In this document: positions 31,641 through 39,540 of the stretch, piece by piece | Layout of the letters: every line of letters begins with the position of its first letter | How positions within the stretch are numbered: the stretch's first letter is position 1 | DNA from: Mesoaciditoga sp. | Lineage (GTDB): Bacteria; Thermotogota; Thermotogae; Mesoaciditogales; Mesoaciditogaceae | Assembly: GCA_015491995.1 (NCBI GenBank) | Contig: WGFY01000013.1 | Coordinates: 1 to 64,000 of the forward strand | DNA: 64,000 bases | Direction: 5' to 3' | Notes under the pieces: generated by a model | Database searches by the model: none | Seen by the model: the letters and a program-made list of their open reading frames with translations, nothing else | What the model was told of the DNA's origin: nothing | Program-made: the position numbers and the translations under genes

Positions 31641-32735
31641 TCAAAGAAACATCACTTTGTTCTTTCCCCGTTTTTTACCAGTTTCTATAAGCTTTTCACC
31701 TGTGTCAAGCAAATTGGAAAGCTGCGTTTCATCATCAGGAAAATATACGATTGAAACTGTACAAGTGAATTGTAGTGATGCGGCGCCGGCTTTGAATTTT
31801 CTTTCGGAACAACTCATGTTGATCCTTTCGGCTACGTTGATAGAGTCTTGCTTTGAAATTTCAGTTAACAATATAAGAAATTCATCATTTCCAAGCCTTG
31901 AAATCGTGTCAAGGGGAACTCTCACCATTTCTTTTAAAAATTTTCCGATCTCCCTTAGCACAAGTTTCTCGTCCTCTTGGCTTAGTTCGGATGTTTTCTT
32001 TTCGAAATCATCTATGTCAACAAATATCAAAGAGTACTTTATATCTTCTTGAAAGGCTTTAGAATGAAAGAAATTCAAATAATTCAACATGTGATCCCTT
32101 GAGTAAACACGTGTTACCGGATCGATGACTTCGCGAGTCCCCATTCCCCCCACGACATTTTCCACATTGTCGAATTCTTTTTTTACCAGATCGTTGTATT
32201 GTCCAATGAGTTCTTCCATTTTTTGAGACTGTGATTCGTACCACTCTGCCCTTTTTCTTAAAGAAGCGTTCTCTCTTTTGAATTTTTCAACTTCTCTTTG
32301 GACATCTTCTTTTTTAGCACTTTCTTTACTCCTTAAATCTGGAAAAAACCTCTTTATTTCTCTCTTCGCAGCCTCGATCGAATCAGATGCATGGATGGTG
32401 TTGGCAGGCTCCTGAACGGATAAATCACCTCTTATAGTTCCTGGTAACGCTTCAACCGGATCGGTTGCGCCACAAAGAGTTCTCACAACTTTCACGGATT
32501 CTCTACCTTCTACCACTATCGCGATTATAGGGCCACTTGTCATGAATTTCACCAATTTTTCGTAAAAAGGTTTCCCTATGTGTTCCGCGTAATGTTCTTC
32601 AGCCAGCTTTCTCGACATTTTCATCATTTTCATAGCCGTTATATTCAAACCTTTTCTTTCAAGTCTCCCGATTATTTCCCCAATAAATCCCCTTTCAATT
32701 CCATCAGGCTTTATAAGAATCAGAGTGCTTTCCAC
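31641..32735 (-). CDS. Fusion: nucleoside diphosphate kinase + coiled coil + degenerate GGDEF domain
   Basis: NDK: LILIKPDGIERGFIGEIIGRLERKG, PFYEKLVKFMTSGP, LCGATDP, PGTIRGDL, NTIHASDS. GGDEF: DPVTRVYSRDHM, SLIFVDIDDFEKK, ISRLGNDEFLILL. Confidence 0.92.
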   Translation of the reverse strand: MESTLILIKPDGIERGFIGEIIGRLERKGLNITAMKMMKMSRKLAEEHYAEHIGKPFYEKLVKFMTSGPIIAIVVEGRESVKVVRTLCGATDPVEALPGTIRGDLSVQEPANTIHASDSIEAAKREIKRFFPDLRSKESAKKEDVQREVEKFKRENASLRKRAEWYESQSQKMEELIGQYNDLVKKEFDNVENVVGGMGTREVIDPVTRVYSRDHMLNYLNFFHSKAFQEDIKYSLIFVDIDDFEKKTSELSQEDEKLVLREIGKFLKEMVRVPLDTISRLGNDEFLILLTEISKQDSINVAERINMSCSERKFKAGAASLQFTCTVSIVYFPDDETQLSNLLDTGEKLIETGKKRGKNKVMFL

Positions 32736-33531
32736 GTTTATTCCTCCTTTTCAGATAATTCATAAGGCTCTCCTCAAACAGCATGGCAAACCCCCTGTCT
32801 GCAAAAATAGGCTCCTCACCGAATTTATCGACCACTTCTTCAATTCGCTTTAATTTTAACAGAGAAGAAAGCGATTTGAATTTTTCAAGATACGTTATCA
32901 TATCGTTTATATCCCCAATTCCACCTGTAGGTCCATGTCCAGGGACGATCCACTTCAAAGGTTTTTCTCTTATCTTCTTCAATTTTTGAATCCATTTACC
33001 AACGTCCGATTCCGTCTCTATTTCAGCATGATATTTTGAAAAAACAAGATCTCCACAAAAACAAACTGCATCTGGCCACACGTAAACGATACACGAATCA
33101 GGTGTATGTCCACCAACATGAACGATCTCAACACTTTTATTTCCCAGATCAAACGTGATCTTGTTCTTGAATGTGACAGATGGCAGCACAAATTTCGCAT
33201 TCTTCAATTCTTTTTGGATCATAGGCTCAAGCGAAAATTTAAAGGATTCTAAGTCAAAATTCTCAAGATACTCTTTTGTCAAAACATTTCCAACAACTGG
33301 AGCATCAACTGCACAATTTCCAAGAGTATGATCAAGATGATAATGTGTGTTAACCACGTACAAAAGCACTTTGGATGTAATGGTTGAAAGGAATTCTGCA
33401 ATTCTTTTTGCCTTTGAAGGAAAAAACGTGGAGTCAACCATCATAACCCCTTTATCTCCTATGATGAGACCAGAATTCGCAGCTCCATTTGAATTTTCAG
33501 TAACAAATATAGAATCTCCGATAGAGAACAT
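32704..33531 (-). CDS. Metallo-beta-lactamase-fold hydrolase
   Basis: VNTHYHLDHTLGN, VGGHTPDSCIVYV, CFCGDLVF, VPGHGPTGG. Confidence 0.92.
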   Translation of the reverse strand: MFSIGDSIFVTENSNGAANSGLIIGDKGVMMVDSTFFPSKAKRIAEFLSTITSKVLLYVVNTHYHLDHTLGNCAVDAPVVGNVLTKEYLENFDLESFKFSLEPMIQKELKNAKFVLPSVTFKNKITFDLGNKSVEIVHVGGHTPDSCIVYVWPDAVCFCGDLVFSKYHAEIETESDVGKWIQKLKKIREKPLKWIVPGHGPTGGIGDINDMITYLEKFKSLSSLLKLKRIEEVVDKFGEEPIFADRGFAMLFEESLMNYLKRRNKRGKHSDSYKA

Positions 33532-33539
33532 TCAACACC

Positions 33540-34556
33540 TCAATATTCAAAAATCGTCGCTTCCATGGGAGAAGCGTTACCATATTCATCTTTTATCAAA
33601 CGCGTAATCAACGTGTGCTTGCCCCTTTTAAGCTTTTCAGAGAAAAGTACGATCAAATCATTTCCATCCACTTTTGTGGATTTGATCTTCCCATTTGTAA
33701 CATTCAAATTCAATCTCAACATCACCGGAGGCACTATTCTTTTGTTGAATTTCACGATTATTTCATATGCATTCTTAACCGTAATTTTTTCAACTTTTGG
33801 TGGTATCAAATACACATACGTGTTCGTGGATTTACCGCTGGCAAGCCAATAAACTGAATTGCAGGCTAAAACAGAATCATCACCCGTGTTCCATCCATCG
33901 TAAAGAGATTTCCAAGGAGATCCACTCCCATCATCAAATGGGGAGCTATCGCCAATGGCAACAAATCTGCCTTTGCCATATTTTCCATACAAAACGTATA
34001 TTTGATGCGTGTAAAGCTCAACTGCAGGATGAACGGATGAAGAATTCAGTACCTTCAAAGTGGAACCAGACCATTCCCCAACATTTTTTACACCGTTGGT
34101 AATTGGAGACTTGAGAACGTATTGAACCGGGTATTCCGTCATGTTATCTTTCACAAATTCAAAGCCGAGTGGTTTTACAAAATCATCGAATATAGAAACG
34201 GCGTCCCACCCGTTCTCGTTTCTGTCTGCTCCCTCATGATCGGCTATAAAAAACACTCCACCTCCATCTTTGATGAATTGAATGATGGCTTCCTCTTCAT
34301 TCGATGTAAAAGGGTAGTTTGGTTCCGGAATGACGAGAACGGAATAGCCCTTCAGCATCGAATAAGTTAGCGGCTCGGATGTTTGCTTCACAGCGAAAAA
34401 TCTACGAAGTGCGTTGCCAAAATTTGAATAAGCCCCAATTATAGTCCAATCTGCATTACCGACCGTTTGACCATGACCAGCATCAAAAAGCACAGCAGAC
34501 GCAAACACAGTTAATACCGAGAAAAATATCAAAATGAAAATTAAAAATTTCTTCAT
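33540..34556 (-). CDS. Secreted protein with GATase-like/DUF4350-type domain and C-terminal Ig-like region
   Basis: Signal peptide MKKFLIFILIFFSVLTVFASA; VLFDAGHGQTVGNADW, VLVIPEPNYPFTSNEEEAIIQFIKDGGGVFFIADHEG. Confidence 0.7.
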   Translation of the reverse strand: MKKFLIFILIFFSVLTVFASAVLFDAGHGQTVGNADWTIIGAYSNFGNALRRFFAVKQTSEPLTYSMLKGYSVLVIPEPNYPFTSNEEEAIIQFIKDGGGVFFIADHEGADRNENGWDAVSIFDDFVKPLGFEFVKDNMTEYPVQYVLKSPITNGVKNVGEWSGSTLKVLNSSSVHPAVELYTHQIYVLYGKYGKGRFVAIGDSSPFDDGSGSPWKSLYDGWNTGDDSVLACNSVYWLASGKSTNTYVYLIPPKVEKITVKNAYEIIVKFNKRIVPPVMLRLNLNVTNGKIKSTKVDGNDLIVLFSEKLKRGKHTLITRLIKDEYGNASPMEATIFEY

Positions 34557-35281
34557 GATCGTTCATCTTCTAAAATACGAGCAAAATCTCCGGATTCTCT
34601 TACACGCTTAAAGCTCACAATCTGCCCACTGTCAATTCTAAGGATGGCAGTTGCATACTCGATGATCTTTTCATCATGTGTGACTATGACAAATGTTTGA
34701 TGATTCTTTTCATTCAATTCTTTCATAAAATCCATAACCATAAACGAAGTTTTCGTGTCAAGTGCTCCAGTAGGTTCATCTGCCCATATTATTTCAGGCT
34801 CTCCGGCAAGGGCACGAGAAACAGCCACTCTTTGGCGCTCGCCTCCGCTTATTTGAGAGGGAAATTTGTTTATCACATGATCCAATCCATGTGCTTTCAA
34901 CACTTCAATGGCTTTTTCATTTGCGATTTTTTCAGCTAAACCACGTGCAAGAAGTGGCAGCGCCACATTCTCTTTGACAGTCAAAACGTTTATAAGATTA
35001 TAAGCTTGAAAGACAAATCCCATGTTTTCCGCACGAAACTTCGTTTTTTCACCATCCGAAAGACTCGCGATATCAACACCGTTTATCAATATCGCCCCAG
35101 AGGTAGGCTCATCTATTCCAGAAAGACAGTTCAGTAACGTAGTCTTTCCACTACCTGAAGGGCCCAAAATCATGAACATATCTCCTTCTTCGACTTCAAA
35201 ATTCATACCTTTAAGTGTTTCGTACTCTATCTCAGCAGTTTTGTAAACTTTTCTCAAATTCTCAATCTTCACAAGTGCCAA
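34553..35281 (-). CDS. ABC transporter ATP-binding protein (LolD/MacB type)
   Basis: ILGPSGSGKTTLLNCLSGIDEPTSG, SGGERQRVAVSRALAGEPEIIWADEPTGALD; TTG start inferred at 35281. Confidence 0.93.
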   Translation of the reverse strand: MALVKIENLRKVYKTAEIEYETLKGMNFEVEEGDMFMILGPSGSGKTTLLNCLSGIDEPTSGAILINGVDIASLSDGEKTKFRAENMGFVFQAYNLINVLTVKENVALPLLARGLAEKIANEKAIEVLKAHGLDHVINKFPSQISGGERQRVAVSRALAGEPEIIWADEPTGALDTKTSFMVMDFMKELNEKNHQTFVIVTHDEKIIEYATAILRIDSGQIVSFKRVRESGDFARILEDERS

Positions 35282-35349
35282 TGCAATCGCTCCTTTATCT
35301 TTCACATAAGTAATTCTACAACATTCACACCTAAAAACATAGAGAAGTG

Positions 35350-35381
35350 AAAAAAAAGAACGGACGCCACATCTGGCGCCC
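35350..35381 (-). terminator. Intrinsic terminator downstream of the sigma-like cassette
   Basis: Minus strand GGGCGCCA-gatg-TGGCGTCC hairpin followed by gttcTTTTTTTT. Confidence 0.7.
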
Positions 35382-35385
35382 TTGA

Positions 35386-35733
35386 TCATTCGTACAATTT
35401 AGTCGCTTTTGTATGAAGTAATGTGAATGTTCCCTTCGTTTGTGGGAGATTTGTACCTCTCCAAAAGTGATCTCTCAATTTCATATCCGCGTAGTAATAC
35501 ACCCAAGCTTCAAACGGTATCTTTTTGACCGGATCGTATTTTGATTTTGACACAAAAATCAAGTACCATATCGTTTGCTTCAAATCCTCTCTTTCATATG
35601 GATAAACTGAATAAAAATATTTATTTGTAAGAGCTGCCGCAACCCTTTCAAGATCTTTCATTTCATTTTTATCAGGACTTGGGTGCAAAACTTCATTTGT
35701 TTTTGCCTTTTTCCTTTTTCCACAAATTATCAT
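35386..35733 (-). CDS. Sigma-70 region-2-like protein lacking region 4 (RsoA/YvrHa-like)
   Basis: YEREDLKQTIWYLIFVSKSKYDPVKKIPFEAWVYYYADMKLRDHFWR resembles sigma-70 region 2 (DLxQxxxLgl...kYDPxxgxpFxaya...irgaixdyxR); ORF ends before any region 4. Confidence 0.6.
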   Translation of the reverse strand: MIICGKRKKAKTNEVLHPSPDKNEMKDLERVAAALTNKYFYSVYPYEREDLKQTIWYLIFVSKSKYDPVKKIPFEAWVYYYADMKLRDHFWRGTNLPQTKGTFTLLHTKATKLYE

Positions 35734-35950
35734 TAATCCATCCTACCATAAAATCGATCGCTTCTCCGATGAACCATTCTACCATGCTGCTAGGGAAAGG
35801 AAAAGCAATTCCGTTTTTTTTGATGAAGTCCTCAACAATTCGTATCACCTTTTTCCTTTTGCTGGCTCCATCGCCGGGATGTTCAACTAAAATAACCGCG
35901 GAATCTATGACAAGCTTAACATCTTTTAAAACGTTCAAAGTTTCTTCCAT
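35693..35950 (-). CDS. Small protein, possibly phage-holin-related
   Basis: 85 aa; GDGASKRKKVIRIVEDFIKKN ... SSMVEWFIGEAIDFMVGWIND pattern seen in some holin-like proteins. Weak. Confidence 0.4.
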   Translation of the reverse strand: MEETLNVLKDVKLVIDSAVILVEHPGDGASKRKKVIRIVEDFIKKNGIAFPFPSSMVEWFIGEAIDFMVGWINDNLWKKEKGKNK

Positions 35951-35963
35951 TTGATCACCTCCA

Positions 35964-35994
35964 TATCAAAAGGGGGCTTTCACCCCCCCTTTGA
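35964..35994 (-). terminator. Intra-cassette hairpin after the DUF2922 gene
   Basis: ATCAAAGGGGGG-TGAAAG-CCCCCTTTTGAT-type inverted repeat directly after the stop codon; no long T tract. Confidence 0.5.
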
Positions 35995-36237
35995 TCATTG
36001 AATCAGGTTGAACAGCTCGTCGTTATTTCTGTCTATCACGTTGGCAGAATCTACGGTGTCGCAAAGAGATCCCTTGGACGTGTAAAAAAGTTGTTTTGAT
36101 ACGGCGGCGTTCATAACGCTTTGGACCTCAGAATCAGTCAAGCCATCTTTTGGATCGGCAAGTCTGATCACCTTCGAGGAACCATCAGATGACGCTATGA
36201 ACTTCATGGCCAAATATTTAGTCGTTGTGGTTGCCAT
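35995..36237 (-). CDS. DUF2922 family protein
   Basis: MATTTTKYLAMKFIASSDGSSKVIRLADPKDGLTDSEVQSVMNAAVSKQLFYTSKG. Confidence 0.8.
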   Translation of the reverse strand: MATTTTKYLAMKFIASSDGSSKVIRLADPKDGLTDSEVQSVMNAAVSKQLFYTSKGSLCDTVDSANVIDRNNDELFNLIQ

Positions 36238-36253
36238 TATCACATCACCCCTT

Positions 36254-36496
36254 TCAGTTTATGGGACCGAGTTGAGTTGCCGTCCTAACATCGATCGCAT
36301 CAACGGTTTTAGAAGTTAGTCCAGCCAATTCGTACGCGAAATCGTATTTGTCCTGCTCTTGTGCCGCTGGGCTTACACCGTTTATCGTCACATGATCGAT
36401 GATTGCCTTTCCATTAGCGTCCGTTTGTCCGGTGTTGAGAGAAACAACAAGAGCTTGAGTTTTATCCAATTCACTTACAGTATCACCTGCTGCCAT
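36254..36496 (-). CDS. DUF1659 family protein
   Basis: ALVVSLNTGQTDANGKAIIDHVTINGVSPAAQEQDKYDFAYELAGLTSKTVDAI. Confidence 0.8.
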   Translation of the reverse strand: MAAGDTVSELDKTQALVVSLNTGQTDANGKAIIDHVTINGVSPAAQEQDKYDFAYELAGLTSKTVDAIDVRTATQLGPIN

Positions 36497-36556
36497 TACC
36501 TACCATCTCCTTTGTCGAAATTTTGAGGCCTCCATATATAGGTACAACTTTTTGCC

Positions 36557-36571
36557 ATGACCGTATGTCAT
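36557..36571. repeat. Operator-like palindrome in a divergent intergenic region
   Basis: ATGAC-CGTAT-GTCAT between DUF1659 (minus) and the DUF4900 gene (plus). Confidence 0.4.
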
Positions 36572-36646
36572 ATACCAAAATAATCAAGAATTTCATCTTG
36601 ATTTTTGATCCATTTTGTCCGATAATATGAGTGGAGGTGTTGATTT

Positions 36647-38638
36647 ATGAAGATGAGAGATGGGTATTTGTTGGTAACCGCTCTTGTACTGTTGGCAGCG
36701 GTGGGGATTTTTGTTGCCGTGATCACCAATGCCATTTCAAACACCTCTTGGCTTCGCGTTTCAAAAGAAGAATTGTTCATGGCTTCTTCCGATTCGATGA
36801 ACGGTTTACAAATGGGGACATCCTACATGGCGCATTTTGCCAACTCTATAGGTGGATTTGACATAGATCAAAGCTTATTCAACGTGCCTTTTTCTTCCAT
36901 TAGCTGGCTTCAGCCAAACTCTTCAAATGGTTTCTTCAATTCCATTTATTCTTCAATAGATGGAGACGCGTGGAAGAAAACTCTATCCATTTTGGCCACG
37001 AATTCAAATGTTTTGGTGCTAAACAATTTATCCAAAGTTGAAAATATGTTCGCATCTCTTAAAGCTTCAGGGGCTTTGCACGCAATTCCACAAGTTGTCG
37101 TTATTCAAACGAAAGATCCCAATACCAATGAAAACAGCAAATACAAATATTTTATCGTGTCACGCGCGGTTGTTGGAAACAAAGTCGCTTATTCGAGCGG
37201 ATTCGTGGTAGCGAACGCGTTGAATAGATATGTGTATTTCACGCAAGAAGAACCTCCATATTCTTCTCCATCCTACAATGTTACTTTCATGACGGGAGAT
37301 ACAATTAATGGACCTGTAAGAACCAACGGAACTTTGGTAACGTTTGGCACTCCTGACTTTAAAGGGCGTGTTTGGTACGACGGACTTTACAAAGTGCCTG
37401 GTTACGGCTCACCAAATTTTGAAAGCGGCGATTCTCAACTTTCAACCGAAGATATCGCTGAAATGAACATGTCAAAGATAGCGTCTTCATATTCCGCTGA
37501 AATAAATTCCGAAATTGCTTCTCCTTCTAAGATAAAATCAGAGGGTGTGACTTCAACGCCTGTTGGACTGAATCTTTCTCTCAGTTTAGCACCAATGCTT
37601 GAAAATGATCTTTATAAGTGGCTAAACAATAATAATTATTCTTATAATGATTTACCTCAATATGTTAAGAGTAAATATGAAAAAGCATATAGTGCTCTTT
37701 CTTTAGTCAGACCCGAAAGTATAAAAGTTACATTCACTTCAAACGGCAATTCAAAAACGATGAACGTTTATTACTCTAACAACGTTGATGTAGCAGTTGA
37801 AAGGGCACTTGAGGCGATATACGAACTTGAAAATGATGGTTATTGGTGGTGGTGGTGGTATTACGGCCCCGATTTCAGCGATGTTACAAATATACTCAAA
37901 AATGCGCAATCTAATGAAAATAATGAATGGAATTTACTTTTCACGATAAAACCAAAAAATGCTGATTCATCTGTTCCAGGTATTGTTACTCTAAATCCAA
38001 ATGGAGATGATGCAGCAAAACTTATGGGGTTGTCTTCACCATCCTCATTTGATTTCAATTTCAACGGCATATTAAAAACATCGTCCGATTTGTACATTAG
38101 CGGTAAGAAGAATCAGCAAGGTAATGATGATAAAACTGCGTACGTTTCAGGGAAGTATACTTTATACACAACACAAAGTGCCTATATCCAATCTAATATT
38201 GTTTACAATGACGCTAACAAACTTTTTAGTACAACGGATAAAGATTGGCTAACTTCTAAAGTTTCAACGTCTATGGTAAAAGAGTTGAGAAATTCAACAT
38301 GTAGCGATTTTCTCAACATCGTTGCCAACAAAAATATTGTTCTAAAGGATGATGTACCAGATGATCTTAAACTCATGGCAAGCCTTTATGCCTTTACTGG
38401 AAGCTTTTCATATGAAGGTTATGATAAATATCTAAAGGATCAGTTATTTTTATACGGCTCCATGATGCAGCACGAAGGTGGATTGACTGGCACATATTCT
38501 GGTAATCAGCTTTCAACTGGTTATCACTCTTATTACGCTTTCGATTGGCGCATTCTAAATGGGTTGCCGGCTAACATGTACGGAACGCCATCCGCAAGAG
38601 AAAAGGCGCTGCTCCTTTTTGTAAGGACGGTGTTTTAA
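36647..38638 (+). CDS. Large pilin-like/DUF4900-type surface protein
   Basis: Short basic N-terminus plus hydrophobic helix (MKMRDGYLLVTALVLLAAVGIFVAVITNAISNTSW), long extracytoplasmic region with GYWWWWWYYGP; followed by two prepilin genes. Confidence 0.7.
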   Translation: MKMRDGYLLVTALVLLAAVGIFVAVITNAISNTSWLRVSKEELFMASSDSMNGLQMGTSYMAHFANSIGGFDIDQSLFNVPFSSISWLQPNSSNGFFNSIYSSIDGDAWKKTLSILATNSNVLVLNNLSKVENMFASLKASGALHAIPQVVVIQTKDPNTNENSKYKYFIVSRAVVGNKVAYSSGFVVANALNRYVYFTQEEPPYSSPSYNVTFMTGDTINGPVRTNGTLVTFGTPDFKGRVWYDGLYKVPGYGSPNFESGDSQLSTEDIAEMNMSKIASSYSAEINSEIASPSKIKSEGVTSTPVGLNLSLSLAPMLENDLYKWLNNNNYSYNDLPQYVKSKYEKAYSALSLVRPESIKVTFTSNGNSKTMNVYYSNNVDVAVERALEAIYELENDGYWWWWWYYGPDFSDVTNILKNAQSNENNEWNLLFTIKPKNADSSVPGIVTLNPNGDDAAKLMGLSSPSSFDFNFNGILKTSSDLYISGKKNQQGNDDKTAYVSGKYTLYTTQSAYIQSNIVYNDANKLFSTTDKDWLTSKVSTSMVKELRNSTCSDFLNIVANKNIVLKDDVPDDLKLMASLYAFTGSFSYEGYDKYLKDQLFLYGSMMQHEGGLTGTYSGNQLSTGYHSYYAFDWRILNGLPANMYGTPSAREKALLLFVRTVF

Positions 38639-39145
38639 ATGAAAAGCGGCTTTACATTGGTAGAACTTTTGGTTACCATGGCAGTTGGATTGATAGCATT
38701 GGGCATCATAATTTTAGCCATGAATCAGTTTACGATAATTGGCCCAAAAGCTCTTACAAAGGTAAATCAAGCTTCTAAAGCCATGTTGATAGATGAAAAG
38801 CTTCAGTCTCAGCTTATGAAAATGGGACCAAATGTTGAAGACGTGAAAACAGACGAAAGTAAAGAATGGTCTCCCTATATTTCATACATTATTGAAGTTG
38901 GAAGCGATCCGAAAAATACGATTTCCTACCGTGCCACCATTACAACTGCCGGCAGCGACGTTATCATGCTTGTAAAAAATGAAAACGTTTCAAATTCGCC
39001 CGTTCAAAGGTTAACGATGGCAAAGGGCATAAAATCCCTTGATTTTAAATTTTCAAAAGGAACGGCAAAATATAGACTTGTACTTTGCAAAGACGACGTT
39101 ACCTCAACGTTTGTTTCTGCGGTAACAACTATGAATTTGAGATGA
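38639..39145 (+). CDS. Prepilin-type N-terminal cleavage/methylation domain protein
   Basis: MKSGFTLVELLVTMAVGLIALGIIILAMNQF. Confidence 0.92.
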   Translation: MKSGFTLVELLVTMAVGLIALGIIILAMNQFTIIGPKALTKVNQASKAMLIDEKLQSQLMKMGPNVEDVKTDESKEWSPYISYIIEVGSDPKNTISYRATITTAGSDVIMLVKNENVSNSPVQRLTMAKGIKSLDFKFSKGTAKYRLVLCKDDVTSTFVSAVTTMNLR

Positions 39146-39146
39146 G

Positions 39147-39539
39147 ATGATGAAGATGAAAAAAGGCTCTTTAATAGTAGAGGCAATGATAGCTATGGTA
39201 GTGGTGTTACTGGGGGTCATGATGGTTATGGCCATAACTTCGGCGACGATAGGAAGAAGCGACAGGATGGTATCAATCGCTAAATTGCATGATTTTGAGG
39301 AATACGTTTCTCAGTACATTCTCAGGCAAGGAATTTCCGTTTCAGCTTCTTCTTTAGAAAACGCGACAAGTGAAATAAACGCCTTTTTTGTGGGAACGGA
39401 CACATCTTACATGAAGCTTTTAAAGATAACGGTTGAACCGACGATAACGCAGGCGGATATCACAGTTAGGCCTGTTAAATTCGTTGTTAAGGCGGGAAAT
39501 GTTACGAGAAAAGACGTGGTTTTGCAAGGCTCATACTGA
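39147..39539 (+). CDS. Prepilin-like protein
   Basis: MMKMKKGSLIVEAMIAMVVVLLGVMMVMAITSATIG. Confidence 0.8.
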   Translation: MMKMKKGSLIVEAMIAMVVVLLGVMMVMAITSATIGRSDRMVSIAKLHDFEEYVSQYILRQGISVSASSLENATSEINAFFVGTDTSYMKLLKITVEPTITQADITVRPVKFVVKAGNVTRKDVVLQGSY

Positions 39540-39540
39540 A

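Noticed and set aside
36568-36780. 70-aa minus-strand ORF between the DUF1659 gene and the pilin operon
   Set aside because: Overlaps the start of the DUF4900-type gene on the opposite strand, no RBS or homology pattern recognised.
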